Position numbers and translations under genes: made by a program. Source: Seriola aureovittata (lineage: Eukaryota > Chordata > Actinopteri > Carangiformes > Carangidae). From it: a stretch of DNA of 64,000 nt. Every line of letters starts with the position of its first letter. Position 1 is the first letter of the stretch. This document shows positions 11,008-22,930 of this stretch, piece after piece. The DNA lies in contig NC_079375.1 of NCBI RefSeq assembly GCF_021018895.1, forward strand, positions 17,605,992 through 17,669,991, written 5' to 3'. A model generated the notes under the pieces. The model made no database searches. It was not told the origin of the DNA and saw only the letters and a list, made by a program, of their open reading frames with translations.

Positions 11008-13206
11008 AAAATTTGTACTTATTTCTTCAGCTTCACTCAGTGTCACTGAGTTCTACATGCTCTGTTTCTGTAAACAGGGTCTTTGTCTAACCTCACCACT
11101 GATATCATTTATTCACAGATTTAATTCACACAGTCTAATTTTTATTTTTTTTATTTATTTTTTTACAAATACAAATCTTTACAGACTTGAATTTGTCATG
11201 CAGATTTATTTCATAGATTTAGAAATTTTGATTTGAAACTACACACTTTGGAATTACTTGTGAAAATCACTTTACAAGCTCATAATCTTTTTAACCCTAA
11301 TTTGATAGGTTCGGTCCTTCTCATCCCGTTTCCAAAACTATCTTTCTAAGCTGCAAGTATTAGCATGTCTGGCTAACTAGCTTACTACCTACAGTAATGC
11401 TATTGCAGTGTTATTTCCAAAGCTACAAACTACATTAGCTAATATAACATTATTTTGTCAGGGTTACATTAGAAAAAAAACTCTCACATTCTAAATTCCT
11501 TTTCTCTTGTAAATGTGAAATTACCAACAATAAAGCAGCATTATAATCTCTTGTTTCAGTATCTCATGTTTCTACAGTAAGCCCAACATCCAAACAGGAT
11601 TTTGTTAGAACAACATAACTTGTTCTTACCTTTTCCTTTTCATACTGTACTATAATACTATGGCAAATAGCGCTAGCTTGCAATGCAAGGCAAATGCAGC
11701 ACCTCTTATTTTCATGTCCTCTGTGTTTTCCTTTTTGCCTGGGACACATACTGTAGCTTTGCATAACATATCATACGAAGCCATCAGCTGCAGATTTAAC
11801 ACCCTCTCAGTTGTTTCTGGTTTTGAGTTGGCTGAAGACAGTGTTTGCGTTAATTAGCAAGCTAGCGGTAGTTGTTGAAATCTGCTACTTGCAGTTGTCA
11901 TTTCTGCTGGCAAAATCAGTGGCTGGCTAGAAAGGAGTAGTTGCTTTTGTCTACCACCGTGTGAAATCAGAGACCTGTTCATCGAAAATTTTCATGTGAT
12001 AAATCTGCCGCTGTTACCTCTGGCAACCATACATGCACTGTGTGAGAAGGTAAAGCCTGACAGGCGTGACAACTGCAACTAAGGGGTGAGCCTCAGTGAA
12101 CTGTCAGCTCGTGAAGATCCTAAAATTTCACCGTGTGCAAATATATAAATGTGTTTAAACAGCATATAATGGCAAACTCTGCCGATGGAGACACAATGTT
12201 GACAGAGGGCAGTAGTGATCAGTGAAAGATATTGGCTGACAGCAGGGAGATATCAGAGCTGGCAGGACAGAGGAGCGCAGAGAATATGGATGAAGCAACA
12301 ACAAAATGGTTTCGCCTCACCATCACTTTCATTCCCCCTGAGGACGGCTGAGTGAGAATGGCTGAGAAAATACGTGTCTGGCTACTCCGGGAGACACTGT
12401 ATCATCTATACAGAAGAGCATAAACAAAGCTGAACAAACTGTCTAAAGCGCAAGATGTGATTCTTCTGTATTCATCCCTCGATCTGTCTGTTTGCACAGA
12501 CACACTTTTCCTCCTCTCCCGAGCAGCCAAAAGCTTCCCTCCCTCTTCACCTCTTACTGTCTCAAGCAATGTAATTTTACATTCACATTTTAAGCCACAG
12601 AGCTCATTTCACACAATTTCAGGCTGGGCGGGTCAGAAGATAAGAGGAGCATCAGTTAAATGCCTAATGTGAAGAAACTCCTCTCTCTGTTTCTATTGAT
12701 TTTGAGATCTGAGAAAAGAGAATTATGGTTGCTTTGAGGTAGATTGATTATTATATTAAGTATTTATTTAGAAATGGATTTACTTCATAACTGTGTGTAA
12801 ACTTTTTCATATCACTTTTAATAAGCGAGACTTGGCATTTTCTTTTTTAATTACTTGCCGCCATGTTTTTCAATATTTATGATCAACAATGGAAATACAT
12901 TTGTGCCTTTAAAGTGTCATCTTTTTCTAATCTTTTCTCCCAAATGTTAATAAAAAGCTTTTTTTTTTTTCTTGGCTTAAGGATGGCGCAATTATCCATT
13001 TATGAAATTGGCTTTAAAAAGGTTTTACACCCCCAAAGGATGTAGATAAACACAGAGAGGAGCATGTAATCCCTCAATCATAATTAAACATGATAATCAC
13101 CCAATTTAGAGCAACAGAGATTCTACCTGATAGCGGTGTTAAGCTGGAGATGCACCGTTTGCTTACTTATTGGCAAATGAAATAATCTGACCCTCAGCTA
13201 TCTCAC

Positions 13207-13395
13207 CTGATCGGAGCTGTTTGATGCGACCCTGGCTGGTGCTGGGGTCGACGGGCAGGAAGTCTTTGAACCAGGAGATCTCTGGGTCGGGGATGCCGCT
13301 GGCAGCGCACAGCATGGTTGCCGTCCTCGTCCGCTCCACCACCTTCAGCTGGGGACCCATGTCTATACTGGGGAAACCGAATGGCAACAGGTCCT
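13207..13395 (-). CDS. ptprs: ptprs exon: first half of Ig domain 2
   Basis: A 189-nt exon between a TCTTTCCAG acceptor and a GTGAGA donor, phase 1 at both ends. With the incoming G it reads [18 protein letters not shown], then [14 protein letters not shown] and [15 protein letters not shown], ending RIKQLRS plus one G. It carries the first Ig2 cysteine (MLCAASG) and the core tryptophan (SWFKD). It continues from the Ig1 exon ending AIIR and joins the exon at 5761 or meA. Near-identity to vertebrate PTPRS in [19 protein letters not shown] makes the family certain. RIKQLRS is the point where relatives insert meA. Confidence 0.95.
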
Positions 13396-13878
13396 CTGGA
13401 AAGACAAGAGAAAATATATAGAAAATTAAAGGGATTACTCATATTTTATTTTGGAGAAAAAATCGAGGAGGACAGTAATGTACGAATGTGTTCACTCCTT
13501 ATTTCTGGGACAGTTGCTCTCAATACAAATGACTGGTTTATCTTGTCTATCTGGTCTATCACAGAGCCAGAGTCTGCCCTACTAAGGACTGAATCCTTCC
13601 TCTCCTTCCTCTGGGATGAAACCTAAGATTCACTCACACACACAGTGATGTAAGACCCCCCCCCCCATTAACATCTGCAGGGCATTGGGAAGTGGAGATA
13701 CCGGAGAGGACATTGGAGCCACTACATCCCTCTGCATCAAAGCAGCATGTCCTTCCTACAGCTTTAGGTACTCATTAGGTGATCTAGTAGGCGGGCAGTA
13801 ACACAGTTAGCTTTTAGTGTGTGTGTGACAAGCCGTTTCTACAGGAGTATAAACACACCGCCCAATCAGCAGGAGTTA

Positions 13879-14767
<889 letters not shown>

Positions 14768-16491
14768 CGCGCTCGCACAACATTTTTAACCTGGAACCAC
14801 AGGTGTTTGGTGACAGTGGCAGTGAACTGTGAGTTTTCTTCCATGGTGTGGCTCTGTGTTATGAGCTGGTAATGATTCCTGTCTAATAACTATGCAGAGA
14901 GCTACTCAGAAACAGCAGCCGCAATTAGGAGCTGGGATCAAGAGGAGGGGCAGGGCACTGGGGGTAATAAGGACTTGTTAGCAGTAATTGTTAAAATGTA
15001 CCAACGATTAGAGAGGCCGATCTGGGATGTGTCTGCATGTGTCTGGATATGTCTGATTATGTTGGGGGGGGGGGGCAGTGGATGAGTGCGCGTGTGTTGC
15101 CCGTGCGTGTACGTACTTGTCTCTATAGCTATGTTCTTATTAGCATGTTCACAGATTTTGTGCGATGTGTGGAACAATGTACGGACACACGTTCACACAT
15201 ATCCAGGAAAACACACACAAACACATTCACATGCACTTTCTCTGGTGATTGGGATTAAGCATCTCGGTGACAACAGTCCAGATGGCCAGACACGTAATCA
15301 AGCATCCATCAGCCCTCCTGCTTCCTGCTCTCCTTACCCTTTTAACCACTCTATCTCTCTCTACATACACACATACACCTCCCCCATACCTGGGCCAATA
15401 ATTACATATTCCACTTTCCAACAGCAGCAAAGCAATTACCAAGATGGCAATTTGCTTGGCTGATAAATCAAACCCACAGGAGCATCTTGATTGTCAAGCA
15501 AAACAGGACCCGCTGAAAGTTTGCTAGCTTGAGCCCGGCATCACTGACAAAATCTGAAGCCAAACACAGTCCGAGAAGCAGACCGCGGCCACGTCAACTG
15601 TCTGTGTGTTTTTCCTCCGCTCCTCTCCTCCTCCGAGCCCCCCCGCTACCTAACCACATGACAGACGTGCACCATCTGTTTCCACACGCTCTGCGATGGG
15701 GATGAGAGGCTGAGTGGAGATAGGATCTATTGCTCCCTTTTCTCTCTTTCCACACTCATCACCTTTCTGAGAGACCCCGTCAGATAGGAATGTCAAGCTG
15801 CTCCTAAGAGGAGGACGGAGAGGAGAGATGCCACGAAGGGAAAGAGAGTAATCAAAGCTGAGAAGAGCGTCTGGGGACGATGTTTAGTCTCAGTGCCACA
15901 GTTAGAGCTCAGGTGGCGATCAGGCCTCATACCATCCCTCTGACATCATCCGATTGAGACCTGAGTTAAGGGAGGGGGACCACCTTGACCCCTCCCCCAC
16001 CCCCCCACCCACCCCGCCTCCTCCCTCACACCATTCCCAAACGATCAGCGCTAATGAGCTACTTGAATGGAAGCCAGTGGTACGGCCATTGATGAAACAC
16101 GGAGGAAGAGAAAAGAAAGGGGGGGGGGGGATCGATAGGCAGGTCAGGAGGCGAGCTCCCCTGGGTGAGGAATATGCTAGGCCTACATCTGCTCCCCTCT
16201 GCCCTCCCCTAACCCCCCCCCCTCTCCTGAGAGGGTTCAGATGGTCTTTTTATCACACCGCTGGCTACCGCTACACGGACTCCCTGGCTGTTAATTACAG
16301 CACGGCACTGCAGCGGGCTCGGGGCGTGTGCATGCCTGTGTGTGTGTCTGTGTGTATAGGTGTGTGTGTGTCTGTGCGTGTATGTGTAGGGGGTCTGGCT
16401 CTGCATTCCAGTCAGGTCTTTATCAATGCTGCAAATATAGAGTGTAGGTGGACCTTGAACTGAATCATTAGGGAGAGGTAGGAGAAACAAG

Positions 16492-16595
<104 letters not shown>

Positions 16596-17086
16596 CTCTG
16601 TCCTGCACATTAACCTGCGGACAGATAGTGGCACTGGAGAGTGAAGCACAGTTCACTGGAGAGGAGAATATAGGGCTACAGGTATTCAGCCAGGCCTGAG
16701 GATGAGTCAGCGGCTGCTTGAAATAGATACTGTGGGCATGGCCTTGATCACACTTTTCACCAAATGAATCATTTATCAAAAACACACACTGCTGTGCAAG
16801 AGTACCGCTTATTTTTCATCTCCTGGTTAAATTGATAAGACAGCCTATGGAAAAATGTGCCATGTGTATACAAACACTGTGTGTGTCAACAGCGTTTGAG
16901 GGAACATTGGCAAAGACCGAGCAGCATTGTTCCCCGGAGCTTTGTGTTTGTGCGTATTTGTGTGTATCAAGAGGTTGAGCGCGTACATTTTGGCCTGGTT
17001 ATGTTTGCAGAAGGGCAATCAGGCCTGGTGCCCAAAACCAGTCAGTGGAGCCAACCAGATCTGGGCAAATATACAATTCATGCGTC

Positions 17087-17088
<2 letters not shown>

Positions 17089-17130
<42 letters not shown>
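17089..17130. repeat. (CA)21 microsatellite
   Basis: Uninterrupted CA repeat of 42 bp. Confidence 0.97.
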
Positions 17131-17134
<4 letters not shown>

Positions 17135-18129
17135 CAAACACATAATGCATATGATGCAAACAAACAAACATGAATCCAGGGTTTCTCTCCCAGTCCTTCT
17201 TTGTATTTCCCTCTCACACGCGCAGTTACTCAAACACAGATGCACTCACACACACTCAAACACTCCCCTCCATACGGAAAATCGTCATTTGTCCTGGTTA
17301 AGAAACAGGTTGCCTATTCATCTTTCAGTTCATTTCAGTGGGGAATGGCCCATGTGCATGAGAGACGCCTGAATAAAAGGTGATCTCAGGGAGCCTGATT
17401 CAGGATTAATCTGCCAGCGCTCAGCAGTCTTCAGAGGCTGTAATGCTTTGACTCCTATAGACTGCAGGAGGGCTGAGGGGGAGCACTTTAAATGCTAATG
17501 GACCTTTATGATAATAGATCACAATACAATGCACAATCAGACTTTGCATCATAGATCAATCCCACCATCGAGTCCCCACCATCCTAAACCCGATTTTGCC
17601 TCTCCTCACAGATCTAACAGCTGGGGCCCAAATACACAAAACATGATAATCCCACATAAAACACTCTATTACATTAAAACATGCATGAAGAATGAACTGT
17701 AAGGAAAAGAAAAAAAGGAAGGATGGAATAAAAACAGAGAGGATGAGGGGGTATATGTGATGAAAGAGCCGGTTCTCCACTCAAGGAGTGTAATCCTCTT
17801 GCAGGCTGAGTTGATATTGGCCGGTCTGCCAATGCAGCAGACGCCTGGGGGGAATCACTGATCTGACTCTGTTGTTCATATGAAGAGTGTTTGCCATGGT
17901 GGCAGAACATCTCTCCTCCCCTTTCTCTCTCTCACTCTCTTCCTCCCCCATCCCTCGTCTCCCTTTCTCCTAAAATGGGACACTGGGAGGTGAGTATAAT
18001 CAGGATTACTCTGCACAAACCAGCCACATACACATAAAGATATGCACTAACACAACCACACACCCTTAAACGAAGAAATCCACGTGCATGCATTCACACA
18101 CATACACAGTCATGAAGGTTGTGCAGACA

Positions 18130-18131
<2 letters not shown>

Positions 18132-18200
<69 letters not shown>
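18132..18200. repeat. (CA)n microsatellite
   Basis: About 68 bp of CA repeats, with GCGC just upstream. Confidence 0.97.
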
Positions 18201-18202
<2 letters not shown>

Positions 18203-20353
18203 CTGCAGTGATGAGAATCTCTCGCCCACCAGAGGTTTTCAAACATGCAGAACTGCAGATATTCACGTCTCCTGAAGGCGGAACAACACAACTGCAGTGT
18301 CCATAGAAAAGAGCAGTTTGGGTGGAAAGGGGACGGGGTTGGTTTGGAGGTGGGGTGGAGCAGCCGAGAGCCTGTAAAAATGCAAAGGGAGGAGAGGAGA
18401 GAGAGTCCAAATAGACAGCGAGGGTCAGGGAGAATAGATGGCTGAGAAAATGAAAGAATGAATAAAACAAGAGAGAAGAAATTAGAAACGGACATCGCTG
18501 TGGGCCAAAGAGGAGGCTGCCAGAGTCAAAGACAGAAAGATATAGTGAGGAGAAGAGGAAGTAGGTAATGGGATAGGGAGGGTGATGGTGAAGGCACAAA
18601 AAAAAAAAAAGAAAGAAAGAAAGATCTCCCTGACCATAACCTGCCACAGCTCCATCCATTAGGCAGCCTATAGAGCAGCAGCCCATATCCTGTGGCCAAC
18701 CACAAGCCCCTCGCACTGTACAACACTGCTATTAGCGTCGGTCAACCATTATACAAAATGATGAGATGGAACACATCAGGGGATGAAAAGACTTTTTCAG
18801 TGGAGGGGTTTGGTCAGTAATGGAAAGCCTCCTTTCTGCTTCAGAGGTTGGTGGACCTTTTCTCTGATGATCCGTATTTTGAAAAGACTGACCAAACACA
18901 ATTTGTGCAGAGTTTTGTGCATCCGAGAACAGCATTCTTGGATGACACGATGTATCACTAAGCCTATAGTAGAATCCAAGGAGAAAACAGTCAAAAAGAG
19001 GCATGTAAGCATGAAAGGTATTCTATTAAAATTATGTAAAAATAATACGCAATACCCAGAGATATTAAAGGAACAGCTAACACCGTATGGCAAAATCTGA
19101 TGGTTGCAAATTCATACAATGCAAACAGTAAACATCAGAGGGAAAAATACTTCAAGATGCATTGTCTCTGCTGCTATCTGTCTGCAGCCTGCCTGTGCAT
19201 CCTTATCTATCCTTATGTCTGACACATTAAACTATTACAGCCAGCAATGTTCTGAAAGTGGCTGATTCTTTGGGTCAGATATTGCTGTCATTCATGACAG
19301 CCCAATAATCTGTTTACTGCACAGACTACATCAGCTGATTAGGAAGGAATCAAACACAGCTGATTCTATTGTCACCGAGGGGACGGGGGCGTCACGGTAC
19401 ACAGATCTCAGTAGGAGAAAAGTTTACACAAACAGGAACAGACACACACAGCCGCACACAGTGAGAGGCTCGCCCTCGAGGTGCAGTTTATGTGGTAATG
19501 TGCTTTAGATTGGGGCTGTGTGTGCAGAGATGATGGGCGGGGTAACAGATGGACAGGAGTCTATTCCCTGGGCTACCAGCCTTCTGCTTACCACACAGCC
19601 CTGCCAACTCCACAATCCTCATCCATCTCCTGCACTTCTACACCCCCTCCGCCACTCCTCCGACATCCCATTTCATCTCTATTGTTTCATGCCATCCTGT
19701 TGTGTTACTCAACTTACTCCCGCCTCCTCACCGTCCATCATACTCCTTCTCACCTCTCCTCGACCTATTCCTCCCTCTCTCCTTCTCCTCCTCACTTTCC
19801 CCAGCAGAAAAGGGTTGTGTGCCAAACCCAGTCCTAATCCCCTGATTTTTCTTCATCTTGTAACAGCCCAAACAGCCAGCCCTCTATTTCTTCATCCTTT
19901 CCTGCTGTGCTGGGCAAATGGCCAGTGCTCAGATCCCAGGCTTGCAGCCATACACTGCAACTTTAGTTGATAGCATGTTGGAGCACCACATTAGATACGT
20001 TTCCCTCCATGGAGACAGTGTACATTAGATTAACACCCTCACTCTGGCCAGGAGGCGCAGTGATTACAGCAAGCTGATTTGCTGAAATACCCGTTAGCTA
20101 GCACGCTAGCTAGCCCTCTCTGTGGCCAGATCACGCTCTGTTGCACTCAGAGGGACTATAAAAAGAACAGTTCGCTGCAGCCTGCTGTGGCGGCAGGGTG
20201 TGGCGTGGCTCTATTGTCACATCTACAACTGACAGCCCGGGAAACCGGGGACGATGTCTGAAGCCAGGTGAGTGTGCACGTGAAAAGCAAGCACCACTCA
20301 AGTGGAAAAGGGTAGAGATGGGGTGTGTATGCATGTGTGATTTTGTGCCTCAC

Positions 20354-20495
20354 CTCTGATAATGGCCAGCTTTGCAGTGACAGACACCTCTCCTTCACTG
20401 TTGCGTGCCACACACTCGTAGATGTTCTCATCTCGGGGTGCTCTGAGTGGTTGGATCCTCAGCACAGCACCTGCACCCTCATCAAACTCTATGGT
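20354..20495 (-). CDS. ptprs: ptprs exon: second half of Ig domain 1
   Basis: A 142-nt exon from a GGCTCTCCAG acceptor to a GTGAGG donor, entering in phase 0 and leaving in phase 1. The 47 codons read [15 protein letters not shown], then [17 protein letters not shown], and end TAKLAIIR. It holds the second Ig1 cysteine (YECVARN) and the conserved VLRIQPLR strand. The spelling RDEN and TIEFDE fits PTPRS. Together with 21595-21740 it makes the complete first Ig domain, the site of heparan and chondroitin sulfate proteoglycan binding. Confidence 0.95.
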
Positions 20496-21594
20496 CTGGA
20501 GAGCCACAGAACCACAGGAAAGTACATATCAGTCACAGCACAGTTAACACATGGATATCTACTAGAACAGTAAACTATAATGCTGCATGTCACTTTTACT
20601 GCAATTATATAACAACGATTACGGTGAAATACTTTATTGACCTCTTTAAGAAAATGCCTGTTTCACTTGATCTCCTCTACAGAAATGTTCGAGGTCAGGC
20701 ACAGACACAGAACATGTACCTGTACACACGATCCTGGAGCTGGCAGGGAGTCAGTGTCTTTCACAAAGACACTTCAGCAGGGTAGAAACTTACCAGCATT
20801 GGGGGTCGGATCTGGGTCCTCTGGTTGAAATGCAGTATCTCTAAGCATTAGGTAACATTACTGCATCAATATATAGTCAGGCTTCTACTGAGCTGTAGGA
20901 ATTAACAACTCTTGCCTGCTTGATAGCATTCAGCTTTTGGACAATGATACTGCATGTGCATTCAATAGAAAGTCAAGTGCAATGCAATAATACTTTTTAT
21001 GTGTCAGTTTTGAGAAACGTTGTGAAATTCTTTCATCTTGCATAATAACATTTTAGACATTATACAATCTATGTTTGAAATGTGTGCTGTTGTCAAATCA
21101 ATATCTTCAAGAAATTTGTGGGACATAAAATTTATTCGCATTTTTACCCAGAGCTGGAAAGACTGATACCTTTCAAGTCTTTAAATAGAATTAGCTCTGT
21201 CCAAAGTTTAAAAAAAAAATCCTCAAAGCATTTTTAAAGCTGAATTATTAACAAGTGATACCTCATTCATTTATCTAATGCGTGGTGTTAATTAGTGATC
21301 TTTAGAGGTGTTGGAAAGAGAGTAGTATCAATATTCTTAGCTAATTTCCACACATATTTAGCAAAATTCAAATGTTTAATTCGTCATTTAAGAAACAAGG
21401 TTGTAGCATATCCAGGATAAAGAACAGAATTTTTACTATTTATATTAAAAATAATGTTAAATTTAGCGAGATTAAACATAATAATTACTATCACACAGAT
21501 TAATATATTGAAATATCTGTATTACTAGATACACATATCTGTATTTGTCATGCTGCTACAGTAGGAGTTGACCATTGTGCACTGTGACAACCAC
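20496..21594 (-). other. ptprs: ptprs intron within Ig1 (1,099 bp)
   Basis: Phase-0 intron splitting Ig1, AT-rich in 20830-21540. No repeat or gene recognised. Confidence 0.85.
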
Positions 21595-21740
21595 CTCGAT
21601 ACGCTGGGAGTTGACCTTCTTGCCCTTCTTGTTCCAGTAGACGGCAGGCTTGGGATTTCCAGTGGCCTGGCACACAAATGATGCCACGCCCCCTGACACT
21701 CCGATCTGGTCTGTGGGAATCTTGGTGAACTTTGGAGGGG
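21595..21740 (-). CDS. ptprs: ptprs exon: first half of Ig domain 1
   Basis: A 146-nt exon from a CTGTCTCTCAG acceptor to a GAG|GTGGTT donor, which is a weak +3 to +6 match. It enters in phase 1 and leaves in phase 0. After the split Ala codon it reads [17 protein letters not shown], then [10 protein letters not shown], then [16 protein letters not shown]. It has the first Ig1 cysteine and core tryptophan. The KKGKK cluster is the basic loop that in PTP-sigma binds heparan sulfate and chondroitin sulfate glycosaminoglycans, so that function is likely kept. [18 protein letters not shown] and VNSQR match PTPRS. Confidence 0.95.
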
Positions 21741-22589
21741 CTGAGAGACAGAGAGAGGGAGGGAGGGGTGGGGGGGGTGATGGGGGTTGGGGTGGTGGAC
21801 GAAAAAGAAAAAAAAAAGAAAAATCAAAACACAAGCATGAAAACTGATACTCTTACATCCAGAGGACATCAAACAGACTCCATAACCAGCAGCAACCCCC
21901 TGCTGACCACGCCCCATTTTACTGTCAGTGACTGGTCAGGCTGACTTGTGTTCTGATGGCTGCTTGTTGTGCTTACTTCCTGGGTATCATCTAGAGGACA
22001 TGCTGAAGGACTTCCTGTGGGTCATAAATAAAAGATGGGGTTGGGCTTCAGAGGAACATCTCTCTCCCTCTCCCTATGTCTGTCTCTCTCACTCTCTTCG
22101 ATTCCTCCAGGGCAGACTACCCTCGTAGCTACAGCACGCAGCACAGACTGTCATGACACATGACTGTTTCACAGGTAGGAGAAGTGTTGGCTAAAAATTC
22201 ACAGCATATAATTGGTTTAAATGTATTAATACCAGAGGTGTCATTTTCTGCCTGCACATTCTAACACCTATATGGGATCTGCACTTGCAGATTCTGGCGA
22301 TCTTTGCATTGAATGCAACGAATGTAAGAAGACAACAATAAGACAAGACAGAAAACAACATAAAAATATTTACACAGTGCAGCTATAAACATGGATGTGC
22401 AAAATAGAACAATGTAGTTGTCAGTCAATTGAATTAATATTTAAATGATGAAATGATGAACACCGTACTGAGAACAGAAGCAAAATAGATGGAGTGAAGA
22501 TACCGCACCCTTTACAGATATTGCAGTTAATGTGGATAGTGAATTACTCATTGCACACATTTGGTTTAAGCCCTTTGAATGTCACACGA

Positions 22590-22930
22590 CATAATGTTAC
22601 GTGTTATTTGTAGGTGATCTCCCTGTAAAGGGAGGAGTTATAGAGTCTGATTGGCTCCAGCAGAAAGGATCTCCTGCATGTCCAGTCCTGCACCGAGGGA
22701 CAATGAGTCTCCTGCTGCGTGTGCTCTGATGTTTTTCTAGGAAAGCATGCAAGGGGTGAGAGGGGTTGTCCACGATGCTGAGAGGTTTCTGCAGCATCCT
22801 CCTCTCAGACACATCCACCGGAGTCTTTGGTTTGACTCCCAGGACACACTAGCCTTCTTAATGAGCTTGTTAAGTCTGTTGGCATCAGCTGCCTTTCACT
22901 GTGCTGCCCCAGCACACTACCGCATGGAAG
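22590..22930 (-). mobile_element. LINE reverse-transcriptase C-terminal remnant
   Basis: The minus-strand translation near 22600-22818 includes SERRMLQKPLSIVDNPSHPLH and later RSRRLIVPRC. Upstream the DNA keeps a sense corresponding to 'LNKLIKKA'. This AERR-L-K-L-IMDN-SHPLH pattern closes many fish LINE polyproteins of the jockey/Rex type. Frames are broken, only the end of ORF2 remains, and the 3' non-coding tail appears to run to about 22300. Inactive. Confidence 0.65.

Larger units (their letters stand above)
5762..13206 (-). other. ptprs: ptprs intron within Ig2 (7,445 bp)
   Basis: Phase-1 intron splitting Ig2. In LAR-family genes this position hosts the alternative microexon meA (about nine residues, often ending TPIR). 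I scanned the plus strand for its reverse complement and did not find a convincing copy, so meA is unlocated or absent here. The intron contains repeat copy B, a (TG)n run near 10674-10698, a LINE-like tail near 10568-10600 and a CCAAT cassette at 10844-11007. The rest shows no gene I can support. Confidence 0.8.

Noticed and set aside
18066..18716. 216-codon minus-strand frame
   Set aside because: Its core is a Cys-Val run from (CA)n, and the rest is pyrimidine-rich Phe/Leu/Ser. No similarity recognised.
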